DNA of 64,000 nucleotides from Dryomyza anilis. Its lineage: Eukaryota; Arthropoda; Insecta; Diptera; Dryomyzidae. Below, piece after piece: positions 35,010 to 46,975 of this stretch. The notes under the pieces were generated by a model that was not told the origin of the DNA, did not search any database, and was given only the letters and a program-made list of their open reading frames with translations. The stretch's first letter is position 1, and the number at the start of each line of letters is the position of its first letter. Position numbers and translations under genes: made by a program. The stretch covers positions 116,325,593-116,389,592 of the forward strand of contig OX638130.1 of NCBI GenBank assembly GCA_951804985.1, read 5' to 3'.

Positions 35010-35871
35010 TTGCTTATCAAGAAATATTAACTAATGCCATTTTTGATAAATAGATTTTCATAGCATGACATAATCTCTTCCAAAGAATATCTAAATACAA
35101 AAGCTTCAACAGTGCAATAATTGAACTACTTATTGAATAAAATAAAATTTGAGAAAGTGTCAATAGAAAACCATGTTGCTATGTTAGAGAAATTTCTTTA
35201 ATCATTAGCGTAATTTTGAATTCTTTCTCAGAAGTGACCTCATGCAGGTTACACGTTTCTGCGCAAAACAGAAACAACCTGTCAAAGTTCATATATTTGG
35301 GGTCAACTAATTTATTACTGTGAGAGACTTATACTGTTTAGTTTCTCTAGGAATCACCTACAATTTCGTTTCCCTTTGCGTGCTTTTAATAGTAGATCCA
35401 AAAAAAAGCAGCAAATTTTGAATATCATCCACATACTTCCGTTCAACGATCGCCAACGAAAGAACAAAACGACATGAACAGCGATTGGCATCATTCGTTT
35501 CGTTGATCGTTTGTTTTGGGTTGGCGCTATATTTTTGACCCGAATATGAAATTGTAGCATCCGATGCAAGCGCTCTCAACGAAAGATATGCGAATTGCTA
35601 CTAACAACGTTGACCGCTAGATAAAAAGGTCTGGTTATTACGCTCGCTCAACCAGTTGCTGAAACGAATCGAATGTCAAAAGAAGTGTATGTCTGTCAGC
35701 TGTCGTAAGGTGTTGAGTGGCAGTTTGTAAATTAACCCTATTAATTTATACAAAACAATCAAAACAATAATAAGGAATACATAATCGATTAAGTGTTTTT
35801 GGTGATTTCGAAGATTTTCTGTGATTTTGTGTATAATGTTCTGGAAATTGTAAAACAAAAGACATACAAAA
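35010..35871 (+). promoter_or_regulatory. Upstream region of the 35872 gene
   Basis: A TATA-like AGATAAAAAGG is at about 35619-35629, followed some 30 bp later by CTCAACCAGTTG (35646-35657), a candidate start region. This gives a 5' UTR of about 220 nt. Further upstream, GATCGCCAACGAAAG (near 35448) and CGTTTCGTTGATCGTTTG (near 35500) form an imperfect inverted pair. No second gene is supported on the minus strand here. Confidence 0.35.
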
Positions 35872-38278
35872 ATGAACATGAAATACGTAGTGTGCACCGT
35901 CGCAGCAGTACTTGTACTATTTAGCTCAATTGCGGAGGCGGAGGACCGAATGCAGTCGGAGAATGTAGAAGAATCTACGGTGTCACCTATTGCGGATATG
36001 GCCATGTTAGGTAAGTAATCTAGGAAAATAAATTCCAACGAAAATATTCATGTTCTACAACTTCTGGTCTTAGAAGCGACAGAGTTAGGATTGTTTCTTA
36101 TGAATATCCTATTATTTTCATTGTTTTTTTTTATTGTTCAGCCAACACCTTATTATATTTCTTGCAGAAACGGACATGAGTACATCTACCGAAAAACCAC
36201 CAGTGGTCCCTACCGAGAATTCGGAGAAACCCCAATCGCAACGTCACAACATCGGCGAGTTTATTATTCATCCGCTGATCGCTTTCAAACCTCGTCTACC
36301 AGAGGATGATACACCCGCTGGCCGCCAAGCATCGACTACTACTACTCCTTCACCTTGGCAACTATTTGGTTTTAATGCCGGTGCGGGTCTGGGCTCATCT
36401 GTGTCCTCACTCGCCGGTTCTGTCTCGGGCTGGTTCAACGATCGCATTCAGTTACCCGGTCTAGTCGATACACCAGTGCGCGACTCTAGCAGTAGCACAT
36501 CCACGACAACAACCACCGAACGTCCCGATGTTGTAGTGCGTGTCCAGCATAGGGCCAGCACCCGACGACCATTGATCACGATTAACAGTAATAATCGACC
36601 AAATCGCCTGCCCTTCGATTCCGAAGAGGAAGATGATGAGGATTTCGAAGACGATGAGGAGGAAGAATATAATGATGCGGAAGAGCAACAAGATGACGAT
36701 GATGAAGAGGAGGCAAGACCGACAGGCAACCGCAAACGGAAATACAATTCGGAGGAAGATTCCGATAATAATGATGATGAAGAAGATAACGAAGAAGAGG
36801 TAGAAGATGACGATGACGAGGCACATGCCGATGATGATGATGACGAGGAAGAAGAGGAATTTGTACAAAGACCCAATAGTCGTCGGCGCCCCGTGCATAA
36901 TCAACGTCGTAGTCAACAGTTGACTCGTGCTGATGCACAACGCCAACAGCAAAAACAGCAGCAGCGACGTCGTCTGCAAGTCGCCCAAAATCAGTCCAAT
37001 AAACGTCGTGGCCAACAGCAACAACAACAGCAAAAAAGACGACAGTCACAACCGAAATATGAAGATAGTTACGAAGATGATCTAGAAGATGACCAGAATT
37101 ACTATAGCACACGTCATTCGACCAAACGTTCACAAAGCCAGCCTAATTTAATTCAACGTGGCCAACAGACTCTCATCAATCAGATACGCCAACTGACACG
37201 TGGCCAGTCACCTGCCGAGATTTCTGCTGCCATGAATCGACAAACGAAACCAGGTCATAAACGCCGACAACAAGGCACACTGCTGATCAATCGTAATGGA
37301 CAAACTGTGTACATGGCACCGGAACTACTAAATTCGGGCTACCCGAAACAGCAACAGAAACAGGGCTATCAGTACTACGCACCACAGAATGTTGTGATGA
37401 AGAAACGCCCAAATCATAGCCAGAGTTATCCGCAACCACCACTGACGATGCCTGTGAAACGCAAAGGTTATCCAACGCAATACTTAACCATTCCCTGGTC
37501 TCAGTTGGGTATCTCACCACCAAATCAACTTGTCTCTATTGCCGATGGCATTCAATCGCAGCCACTGATTTTAAATATTCCTCAAAGCGCCATCAACCAA
37601 ATGCAAAACGATGCTCAACACAATAAGCAAAACAAGAAGCAGCGTCCCATCATCACAGCTGATGCAGTACCATTACTTGCCGAGGCCTCACTAATGGACA
37701 TTTTCAAGCCACCACGTATACCACCATCCCGTCATAGCAACGCGCCTACCAAGCGGCCTCTGAAGACATCAACACCTCTGAATGTCACACCGGCACTATT
37801 GCCACAACGCATACGACCGGCCACTATTGTGGAAAAGGATACTGTCGAACAATCAGATGCAGTTACCGCATCAAATCTGCAGTCAGAGTCCGAGGGATAT
37901 AGTCAGGGTGAACAGCAATATATTGTGGTCGGGCATGATGATGAACCGGGTCTAACGCGTCAAGCTCTTCCCATCTATGCTGATCAACCTATGTACACGA
38001 TGAACTTCGATGAGCGACAACCCTTTTACGAGTACTTAAACCAACGGGGTCGTTTTGCTTTACGTAAGACGGGTCGTTCGCTCGAACCAACAGCAGAGCA
38101 ACAAATACCCGTCCAAGTGATAAACGACGATGCACAGATAATGTCAGTACCAGCACAGTCATCAACTCCAGTTGCTGCAGTGCCAGAAACAGCACCTGCA
38201 GTGGAGCTGCCTGTAGTGGTGGACGAAATACCAGTAACACCGAGTGTTCTGCAGCCCGTTGAAGAGAAATTGACGTAG
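35872..38278 (+). CDS. Secreted protein with acidic then Gln/Arg-rich blocks, 749 aa, two exons
   Basis: Exon 1 is 35872-36010 and exon 2 is 36168-38278, with a 157-bp phase-1 intron (GTAAGT...CTTGCAG). The start has context CAAAAATG. The signal peptide is MNMKYVVCTVAAVLVLFSSIAEA. After a Ser/Thr/Pro-rich region and a short hydrophobic Gly/Ser segment come Asp/Glu blocks at about residues 197-278, with runs such as EDDEEEEYND and DDDDDEEEEE. Basic Gln/Arg sequence (QQQKQQQRRR, RRGQQQQQQQKRR) then fills about 281-345. The C-terminal half is less biased and includes TQYLTIPWSQLGISPPN and a Pro/Ala/Val tail. An AATAAA signal is at 38366. Most of the protein should be disordered and polyampholytic. 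The same acidic-then-basic order occurs in the genes at 52694, 54588 and 60454. I recognise no domain; an extracellular matrix or secretion role is inference. A 142-codon Ser-rich antisense ORF is only the complement of the Asp/Glu codons. Confidence 0.88.
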
Positions 38279-38379
38279 ATTATACGATGTTCCCATTGAC
38301 TAATACTTTAAGTTTTATGCATAGATTAACCTTATACGAAAAAAATTAAAAAACTATTTATATAAAATAAAAATATGAT

Positions 38380-39595
38380 TGTTTTATTTGTGCCAATTGT
38401 TTTTTAAATGTTAGATTTCTTTTATATTAATTTACACTTCTAAAGTGTCCATGATTTATGACATGATTAAGAAAGGTTCTGATTAAAAATCAAGATTGAC
38501 TTGGGGAATACTTTCGAAAATGCAAATTCCAATATCTCTTCTAAATCTATTTCTTTAAAGAGAATGCTAAGAGCTATTAATGTTCAAAAATTTGTTTTTT
38601 TATAAATATCATATTCATCATATGAACTCTATTATAACCTTTTAATTATTTCAACGCCATGGGGTACCATAGTACCGCTTATTTCTGTCGATTAATAGTC
38701 AATATTAAAATCGGGTTTTCCCATACAGCAAAAAAAAAAAACATATCGACCGATAGGCAGTTTTGCCGAATACCGTTAATCTCAAGAGGTCAAGATAAAT
38801 GGCTATTTGTTTTCATTCTTCTTTACCATGTTATTCATGAGCAACGTATAATTAGTATGCTTTGTGTTTTTGGCACGCTTCAGAGATTTCTATGGTTACT
38901 CATCTTAATGCGATTCATGAATCTATTTCTTGAATAAACAAATTAACATAAGTATCTTCATTGTAGAGTTAAAAAGAACAATAACTATAAATTTTAAATT
39001 ATTAGTTTACCAAAATGCTTCGGTCAAAATAGATGAGTTCAAAATCCGAGAAATTCTAAAAGAAACAGATTTGCACCTCTTACCGATAACTGTTAGTCTT
39101 AAGAAATAAAAGTTATACTTAAAGTATCGGTCTTTTTTTAATGAATACGTTAAATATTCACATTAATTAGTCACACAAATTTAAGCGCCATGCTCTACAT
39201 ATACAGCAATGAATGAAGTGAATAATATGTCTAAAAATAAAACATAAAATTAACAACTATTAATCGTAAACACCTCACTAATACATTTTAAACGAGCATT
39301 TAACTTAAATAATAGTGTAATAAAATTTGCATTTTATCTGATCGAATTTTTATTTTTTTCACCATTTGCTTCATTCATATTTCAGTAGATCCAATACCAT
39401 GGGATAACATGGGAAATTTTGAAGTCGGTACATTTTTATGTTAAGGATGCGAATTCGACGAAATTGGCTGTCTAAACTAAATTTTGTAGATAATTCAGTG
39501 TTTACTTTTCTATTTATCATTTTTTAAAACCGACTAAATTGAACTAACTTATATTGATTACGGACTTTCACAATACCGGTTTCCGAATTGTGATC
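38380..39595. other. Intergenic, nothing recognised
   Basis: AT-rich DNA. The 92-codon ORF at 38659-38937 has hydrophobic content but no splice, promoter or family support. Confidence 0.45.
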
Positions 39596-39609
39596 AAATG
39601 AAAACTAGC

Positions 39610-39690
39610 CAAACACCTAGCGTGCTTGTCTACCAACTCCCATCGTTTCAGACGACATGAGTTCAAATCCCAAGCGCGCCTTGTTCATAT
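39610..39690 (+). repeat. Possible tRNA-like SINE fragment
   Basis: AGCGTGCTTGTCTACCAACT, then CGACATGAGTTCAAATCCCA, resembles the anticodon arm plus B-box (GTTCAAATCC) of a degenerate tRNA-like sequence. No A-box is clear. It differs from the main SINE family. Confidence 0.3.
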
Positions 39691-39995
39691 ATACGAAACA
39701 GTTGATGTTATCACAACGTCATCACACAAAGATCACTGATGAGAATACTTGGCTGTATCCGAAACGGTCCGTATGATCATTGTCTGTGTTGTGTTTTCAA
39801 TTTGTTGTTGTTTCTTCAAAAACTTTGAATAGAACTTAGCCATGACCTGGGCTTTCAGTCAATTAGATGTCGGCTCTCTTCCAAAAGAGTACATCGAAAT
39901 AAACCTTCTAAAACACATTCAATTTAGTTAAGTCAGCCATTTAGTCAAATTCACACACACCCTAAATATTATAGTGTAGAATAGAAATAGTGAAT

Positions 39996-40342
39996 CCCTA
40001 CGGAAAAATATTTTGAATCGGTACTAGTTCAGTCTCTTTTATAAGAAACTAACCGGTCACTTTAAAATGGCGTTGTCATAGGAAGGACTGAATGCAGACA
40101 TTGAGACCTATCACTGAACTGTTCAACGATATGCAGTCCTTTAGACAAATCACTGAACTGGTCACTGAAGAATTTGATTCAGTTTAAAATTCTCCAATTG
40201 AAGACCAGTTTAGTGATAGGTCTAAAGGTCTGCATGGGGTGTTAATACACACCTTCCTTTGACAACGCCATGTTAAAGTTACCGGTTGGTTTCATATAAA
40301 AGGAAAAGAACAAGGACCGATTCATATTATTTTACCGTAGGG
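39996..40342. mobile_element. 347-bp foldback MITE, CCCTACGG termini
   Basis: The left half (CCCTACGGAAAAATATTTTG, AATCGGTACTAGTTCAG, AACCGGTCACTTTAAAATGG) is inverted in the right half (CCATGTTAAAGTTACCGG, GACCGATTCAT, TTTACCGTAGGG). The arms cover most of the element. A partial relative with GGCAACTTTAACACGATG lies at about 47520-47650. Confidence 0.75.
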
Positions 40343-40373
40343 ATGTTATAATCAGTCCTAAAAATAATAATAA

Positions 40374-40676
40374 TAATATAATACAATAATTTGACACTAA
40401 CGTCCTGAAGAACTTAGGCCGAACTCTCGCACCTTTTTTAGATGTGCGTGTTATATTTGTACTCAAAGTGGGGGGACCTACAATTTAACGCCGAATCCGA
40501 ATAGCAGGGTGATAGCTTTTGCATATGCAATATTACAGGTTTGCTATGGACTGCCGAGAAATAGCACGGTATAGAAAAATGAATTCAATAAAAAGATGTT
40601 GTGAATTCCCAGCTCAGATTTGAACCTGAGATCTTTTGGTTCGCAGTCCAATGCACTAACCGCTGAGCTACCGAAC
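40374..40676 (-). mobile_element. tRNA-derived SINE, diverged copy, minus strand
   Basis: Body and head are recognisable (minus strand: CGGTAGCTCAGCGGTTAGTG, B-box region AGGTTCAAATC), but with many substitutions and small deletions compared with the copies at 7664 and 45674. It is an old copy. Confidence 0.75.
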
Positions 40677-40809
40677 GGTCTTAGCCGACTATAAATACCA
40701 TAGAAATATAAATGAAAATTAAAGCTACCATCTAAAGTGGTTCAGGGTTTACGAATCCTATCCTATTAATATAATAAATCTGTTTGTTCGTTTGTACGTT
40801 TGTACGTTT

Positions 40810-41580
40810 GTACGTTTGTTCCGCTTCTCCGTCTGAACGGCTGATCCGATTTCCTTGAAATTTTTACCACAGATGCGGTATGGTCTGGAAGGAATGATAG
40901 GCTATATATGGGCGGGATTGGACAAAGAGGCGTGGCACCTCCCATACAACCTAAACTTTCAATGCGATATAACTCGGCACTTTCACCAGCTACGAACATG
41001 AAACAAAAAACTCAAATACAAAAAAGAAATTAAAAACAAAAAAGCAAAATCAGAAAACAAAACAAAAGCAAAAATACAAAAACAAAAGCAATCACGTTTG
41101 TTCCGCTTCTCCGTCTAAACGGCTGATCCGATTTTCATGAAATTTTTACCACAGATGCGGTATGGTCTGGAAGGAATGATAGGCTATATATGGGCGGGAT
41201 TGGACAAAGAGGCGTGGCACCTCCCATACAACCTAAACTTACAATACGATATAACTCGGCACTTTCACCACCTACGAACATGAAACAAAAAACTCAAATA
41301 CAAAAAAAAAAATAAAAACAAAAAAGCAAAAGCACAAAACAAAACAAAAGCAAAAATACAAAAACAAAAGCAATCACGTTTGTTTCGCTTCTCCGTCTAA
41401 ACGGCTGATCCGATTGTCTTGAAATTTTTACCACAGATGCAGTATGGTCTGGAAGGAATGATAGGCTATATATGGGCGGGATTGGACAAAGAGGCGTGGC
41501 ACCTCCCATGCAACCTAAACACGATATAACTCGGCACTTTCACCAGCTACGAATATGAAACAAAAAACTCAAATACAAAA
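40810..41580 (+). repeat. Three tandem 282-bp repeats inside the Helitron
   Basis: The phrase CGCTTCTCCGTCTRAACGGC starts at about 40822, 41104 and 41386, exactly 282 bp apart. Each unit continues through GATGCGGTATGGTCTGGAAG and GGCGTGGCACCTCCCAT and ends in an A-rich CAAAAACAAAAGC tract. The third copy runs into the 15-bp array. Confidence 0.9.
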
Positions 41581-41699
41581 AAAAAATTTAAAAACAAAAA
41601 AGCAAAAGCACAACACAAAACAAAAGCAAAAATACAAAAACAAAACCAATCACATAAAATCACAATCCAAACTAAATGAAAAACAAAAAAAGGAAAGAA

Positions 41700-43610
41700 A
41701 AAGAAAAACAAACTCACCACACTAAAACTAACCAAACTATAACTCACCACACAAAAATTCACCCTTAAATTAACCACACTAAAACCCACCACACTATAGT
41801 TCACCACACTAAAACTCACCACACTAAAATTCACCACACTAAAACTCACCACACTAAAACTCACCACACTAAAACTCACCACACAAAAACTCACCACACT
41901 AAAACTCACCACACTAAAACTCACCACACAAAAACTCACCACACTAAAACTCACCACACTAAAACTCACCACACAAAAACTCACCACATTAAAATTTCAC
42001 CACATTAAAACTCACCACACTAAAACTCACCACACTAAAACTCACCACACTTAAACTCACCACACTAAAACTCACCACACTAAAATTTTACCACATTAAA
42101 ACTCACCACACTAAAACTCACCACACAAAAACTCACCACACTAAAACTCACCACACTAAAACTCACCACACTAAAACTCACCACACTTAAACTCACCACA
42201 CTAAAACTCACCACACTAAAATTTCACCACATTAAAACTCACCACACTAAAACTCACCACACTTAAACTCACCACACTAAAACTCACCACACTAAAATTT
42301 CACCACATTAAAACTCACCACACTAAAACTCACCACACTAAAACTCACCACACTAAAACTCACTACACTTAAACTCACCACACTAAAACTCACCACACTA
42401 AAATTTCACCACATTAAAACTCACCACACTTAAACTCACCACACTAAAACTCACCACACTAAAATTTCACCACATTAAAACTCACCACACTAAAACTCAC
42501 CACACTAAAACTCACCACACTAAAACTCACTACACTTAAACTCACCACACTAAAACTCACCACACAAAAACTCACCACACTAAAATTTCACCACATTAAA
42601 ACTCACCACACTAAAACTCACCACACTAAAACTCACCACACTAAAACTCACCACACTTAAACTCACCACACTAAAACTCACCACACTAAAATTTCACCAC
42701 ATTAAAACTCACCACACTAAAACTCACCACACTAAAACTCACCACACTAAAACTCACCACACTAAAACTCACTACACTTAAACTCACCACACTAAAACTC
42801 ACCACACTTAAACTCACCACACTAAAACTCACCACACTAAAATTTCACCACATTAAAACTCACCACACTAAAACTCACCACACTAAAACTCACCACACTA
42901 AAACTCACTACACTTAAACTCACCACACTAAAACTCACCACACTAAAATTTCACCACATTAAAACTCACCACACTTAAAGTCACCACACTAAAACTCACC
43001 ACACTAAAATTTCACCACATTAAAACTCACCACACTAAAACTCACCACACTAAAACTCACCACACTAGAATTCACTACACTAAAATTTCACCGCATTAAA
43101 ATTCACCACTTTTACACTCATCACATTAAAACTATCTACACTCAAATTTCGATACACTAAAACTCACCACACTAAAACTCCCCGCACTAAAATTCACCAC
43201 ACTAAAACCCACCACACTATAATTAACCACACTAAAACTCACCACCCTAAAATTCACTACACTAAAACTCACCACAATAAAATTCATCACATTAAAATTC
43301 ATCACACTAAAACTCACCACAATAAAAATCACCACACTAAAACTCGCTACACTAAAACACGCCACAATAAAACACGCCACATTAAAATTCACCACACTAA
43401 AACCCACCACACTATAATTGACCACACTAAAACTCACCACACTTAAAAACACCATACTTAAACTCACCACACTCAAATTCACCACACTGAAACTCACCAC
43501 ACTAAAACTCACCACACCAAAACAAACCACAATTAAACTCACCACTCCAAAATTCACCGCATCTAAACTCACCACAACGAAACTTACTACATTCAAACCC
43601 ACCACACTAA
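41700..43610. repeat. 15-bp minisatellite ACTCACCACACTAAA, about 1.9 kb
   Basis: Over a hundred units with variants (CACAAAA, CACTTAAA, ATTTCACCACATTAAA). Variant units recur in blocks, so larger segments were duplicated. The right part (about 43090-43610) is more diverged. Because 15 is a multiple of 3, long frames of VVSFS type stay open on the minus strand; these are not genes. Confidence 0.92.
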
Positions 43611-43611
43611 A

Positions 43612-43760
43612 ACTTCTACTGGGAAAAACTCTACGGGGAAGAATTCTACGGGAAAGAATTCTACCGGGAACAATTCTACCGGGATGAATTCTACGCTGAG
43701 AATTCTACGGGAAAGCGTTCTATGTGGATTTTCCGGGAAGATTTCTACTGGGAATAATTC
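43612..43760. repeat. Short degenerate array GGGAAGAATTCTACG
   Basis: About eight loose units of a 15-16-bp motif such as GGGAAAGAATTCTACCG, adjacent to the 15-bp array inside the Helitron. Confidence 0.7.
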
Positions 43761-44299
43761 TGCGGAGAAGCGCAATCTGAGAAAAAATTGTCTTTGAGAA
43801 AAGTTGTTTTGGCGGAGAATTATTTGGTTACCACATTTATAAAACCAATAAAAAAATTTCAACAGCTAAGCACGGGCCCCTCATATAAATAATAAAATGT
43901 TTTTTATATTAATAAAATCGCTCCATATCTTTGAATTCAGAAAATCTTGGCACGAGTCGTGCACGGGTCCAGCTAGTCTTAAATATAATTACTAACTTGT
44001 AATCAAGATAGAATGTTCTTCCGTTTGAGTACACCAAATGTCTTATGGGTAGGTATACCAAAATCCTTCTTTTTTTAGAGAACTTAGGAGAATAGTTTAT
44101 TTTTTATATATCTCATTTATTAAGATCTTATTTATTAAGAAAAAGTTCAATTCGGCTGGTAAAGTGGTATACGAAACATTTAAAGAAAGTTGTCATGTCG
44201 CTATTACCCGATCTATACCGTTTGTCATACATGAGTTTCATTGATGTATCTGTCTTGGTTTTCCTGAGTCCATGATTCGTTGGCTTCTGACAAAATTTG

Positions 44300-44660
44300 T
44301 ATCATTTATGGCGAAGCTGCTTTATCAAAATCAATAGTACGCAACTGGTTTGCTGCTTTCCGTTTGGAAAATTTCGATGTTTGAGACGACACGCACTCTG
44401 GTAGACCAATCGTTTAAAAAGATTGACCAATTTTGAAAAGATTGATAATGGGCGAGGAAAAGTGAATCACATACGACAATAATATTCGAAAAATGTCGTT
44501 ATCCAAAAAGGCTGAAGTTCCACACATGGTGACAAGCCCGGCTTAACGCTGTTTAAGGTAATGTACTATGTTTGGTGGGGTTGAAAAGGAATCATGTATC
44601 ATGATTTTCTATAACTGTACCAAACGATTGAAAGTACTCTCTACCGTGTGTTTAGGTGTT
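44300..44660 (+). pseudogene. Mariner-type transposase relic (N-terminal and central pieces)
   Basis: One frame near 44310-44425 reads YGEAALSKSIVRNWFAAF, ...ENFDV, stop, DDTHSGRP, the well-known 'WF..F...F...D..RSGRP' linker of mariner transposases. Further on, near 44556-44620, VWWG-stop-KGIMYHDFL resembles the 'VWWDWKGIIYYELL' catalytic-region motif. Stops and frameshifts show it is dead. The middle is deleted. Family recognised by motif memory only. Confidence 0.7.
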
Positions 44661-44997
44661 GCGGGTACCTTTCTCACTACACCTGGTCCAGCGCTGAATC
44701 TACATCAGATGCGAAGTCATGAAAGGCTGCTGGGGATTAAAACGAGGTTTAATGTTCGGGTTTAATGTTGCTTGGTATATCTCTGACATTACACTCGACA
44801 CTCCACTGTTGCAATGACAACAGTAATATTACCAAGACGAAACATACAGGACTAGCTAAAGCCTGACTGTGAGCCAGCTAGAGGGTCGAACCGTATTTTC
44901 ATCGACAGTTCCAAAACCGATCAGGGATCTGTTGCTGGAGTGTTTGTGGAACCGGATGACTAAGCTTCCAAGCCGAAATTTATGCTTTACTTATAAC

Positions 44998-46300
44998 AGA
45001 AGCGGATTTATATGCAAAATGATATTCCGAAAATGTGCAAAATATATGCAAAAATTATATGCAAATTATATGCAAAATATGCAAAAAAATATGCAGTTTT
45101 TTTTATATTAAAATAAGAGTAAAAGTATGAAAAAATATATTTGTTCCTCATAATTTAAAAATAAAGCACATTTTTCTTCAACCATCAACACATATTATGA
45201 ATGAAAAAGAACATTATCCTAATAAACTAAATATTATGTATTTTTACACTCATAATCAATCTATTAGAATCTATATAATTATATTAGACTGTCAGGGGCT
45301 TTGCATCAAACAATTTTCATAGAATTTGATTGCAAATGAAAACTACTAAAAATGTTTTATTGGATAAGAAAATCGATATGAAGAAATCACAATTATGAGG
45401 GTCAAAGCCACTTTGATAATAAATGGAAGCATCTGGTGGCTTCGAGTCGCTTAAACATTCTCAATGATGTTCATTATATCGTCTACTAAAAATGTAGTTA
45501 TATGCAATTATCTGATATCATATCAATAAATTATATCAATATTGAAATTAGTAACTCAAACTAAAATTTATCGAAGGACTTGGTCGATACTATTTTAAAG
45601 AAGTGACAAAAACATCAGAACAACAAAAACAAAAAGTGTCGGAAAATTGCTTTTTTTACTTTACTCTAGTAATAATAATAGTTTGGCGCTACAGTCCTGT
45701 ATAGAACTTCGACCGAGCTCTCTCACCATTTTGATCTGTGCGTGTTATATTTGTACTCAAAGTGGTGGGACCTATAGTTTATTGTCGGATCCGAACGGCG
45801 GATGAGAGCTTTTCATAGGCAATGTTTTACTCTCGGAGGTTTGCCATTTACTGCCGAGAGGTAGCGAGGTATAGAAAAATGTTTCTATGAAAAGATGTTG
45901 TTAGCCCCAGTCTAGGCTTGAACCGGGGACCTTTCGGCTCGCAGTCCAACTCACTAACCACTGAGCTACCGCGGCTACACTTTACTCTAGTAATCTACAT
46001 AAATTCATTAAACGCGCGTATATACAAGACATTTGGATGATTTATGAAAAAAATTTGCAAAAAATATGCAATAAACATGCAAAATATGCAATAAATATGC
46101 AAAATATGCAAACAATATGCAAAATATGTAAGTTATATGCAGAATATGCAAAAAATATGCAAAATATTCAAAATATGCAAATATGCAAAACAGATTGCCT
46201 ATAATTCGAATTAGTTTTTAACGATAATTAATTCTGTTTTTGTCCGACTTAAATTTGATGCTTCGTTAAAATATGCATTTGCATATAAATCCGCTCCCTA
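44998..46300. mobile_element. hAT-like non-autonomous element inserted in the RNase H relic
   Basis: An 8-bp duplication CTTATAAC (44990-44997 and 46301-46308) flanks it. Inner ends share the inverted motif AGCGGATTTATATGCAAA (left about 45000, right about 46265-46294). An 8-bp duplication points to the hAT superfamily (established knowledge). Just inside both ends are many ATATGCAAA motifs in the same orientation (45040-45095 and 46050-46190), which could be subterminal transposase-binding repeats. There is no transposase ORF. A SINE sits inside it. Confidence 0.75.
45674..45978 (-). mobile_element. tRNA-derived SINE, full-length, minus strand, 16-bp target duplication
   Basis: Complete head, B-box (GGTTCAAGCC on the minus strand), body and (ATT)n tail. 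The sequence ACTTTACTCTAGTAAT is duplicated at 45658-45673 and 45979-45994. It is the best-preserved minus-strand copy and is nested in the hAT-like element. Confidence 0.92.
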
Positions 46301-46844
46301 CTTATAACTATGGACTATATTGGGATAATATATGGCGGAACAGAGCTACATCTGTTTGCAGCGATAGCCAAGCTGCTTATATGGCTTTGTACAACCCGGT
46401 CAGCTCATCAAAAATTGTACGTCAATGCAAATCATGTCTCAATTATGTTAATAAACACATTACAATGAAACTTTTCTGGTTGTCGGGCCATAAAGGAGTT
46501 TCGAGTAACGAAACATCTGACGAACTAGCATGTGCTGGATCTGAGGATAATCCAGTTGGACCAGAAACTGTGCTTGGAGTAACTGCACCTACGGAAAAAC
46601 TCTCCATCAATCGGTCTGGCCGAAATCGCCTTATGTTCTGCCTGATACGAAGAAACGAGTACCACAGAGTACTATCAATACGGGAAAATGAATCTATACG
46701 TGACTGATCACGTGACTGGCGAAAGGACAATGGTGACTGCTTCTAGTTCTGAACCAATTGTATGAAACTTTTACATGGCTTTGTCATTGGAGGTGACGAA
46801 TTGACACGTCTTAGATACCACAGGACCCGGACTCGTACTGTTCT

Positions 46845-46975
46845 TAGGTGACCAGTCACAGAACTATCCTTAGAGGACCAGTCTCCGTACTGTCCTTAGA
46901 GAACCAGTCACCTTACTTTCCTTATAGGACCAGTCACCGAACTGTCTTTATAGGACTAGTCTCCGTAGGAGTCAA
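46845..46975. repeat. 26-bp minisatellite GGACCAGTCTCCGTACTGTC
   Basis: About four and a half units built on GGACCAGTCNCCGNACTGTCCTTA. The phrases GACCAGTCAC and CACGTGACCAG also recur nearby (46700-46720, 47270-47290), suggesting a wider GACCAGT-rich family. Confidence 0.7.

Larger units (their letters stand above)
40761..43976 (+). mobile_element. Large non-autonomous Helitron-like element (copy 2)
   Basis: It begins TCCTATTAATATAATAAATC after an A (40760) and ends GTGCACGGGTCCAGCTAG before a T (43977), with the hairpin GCACGAGTCGTGC just inside the end. The 3' 18 bp match copy 1 at 5254-5271. The interior has three 282-bp repeats, a 15-bp minisatellite of about 1.9 kb and a looser GGGAAGAATTCTAC array. 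No helicase or Rep coding sequence is seen. Open frames in the minisatellite are artefacts. Confidence 0.8.
44880..46730 (+). pseudogene. Relic non-LTR retrotransposon RNase H domain, interrupted
   Basis: The left piece, near 44895-44990, reads IFIDSSKTDQGSVAGVF and then, after a frameshift, FQAEIYALL. These are the first Asp strand and the Glu helix of RNase H. The right piece (about 46301-46707) reads RATSVCSDSQAAYMAL, then KLFWLSGHKGVSSNETSDELA and GSEDNPVGPE. These supply the SDSQAA motif, the GHKGV..NE motif and the final DELA helix of the RNase H that follows reverse transcriptase in Jockey/I-type elements. Frameshifts, a stop and a 1.3-kb insertion show it is dead. Upstream reverse transcriptase is not seen. 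No recent activity is implied. Confidence 0.8.

Noticed and set aside
36134..36167. Start of the second coding exon of the 35872 gene at the upstream CAG (36139-36141)
   Set aside because: Splicing there would place the long frame out of phase with the signal-peptide exon. The CTTGCAG acceptor at 36167 keeps the frame.
36448..37133. Minus-strand Ser-rich and Leu/Ile-rich ORFs of 142-190 codons
   Set aside because: They arise from the reverse complement of Asp/Glu and Gln/Arg codons of the 35872 gene.
41547..43605. Minus-strand ORFs of 146 and 157 codons made of VVSFS repeats
   Set aside because: They are translations of the 15-bp minisatellite. A period divisible by three with no stop in the unit keeps frames open; no start context, signal peptide or splice site supports them.
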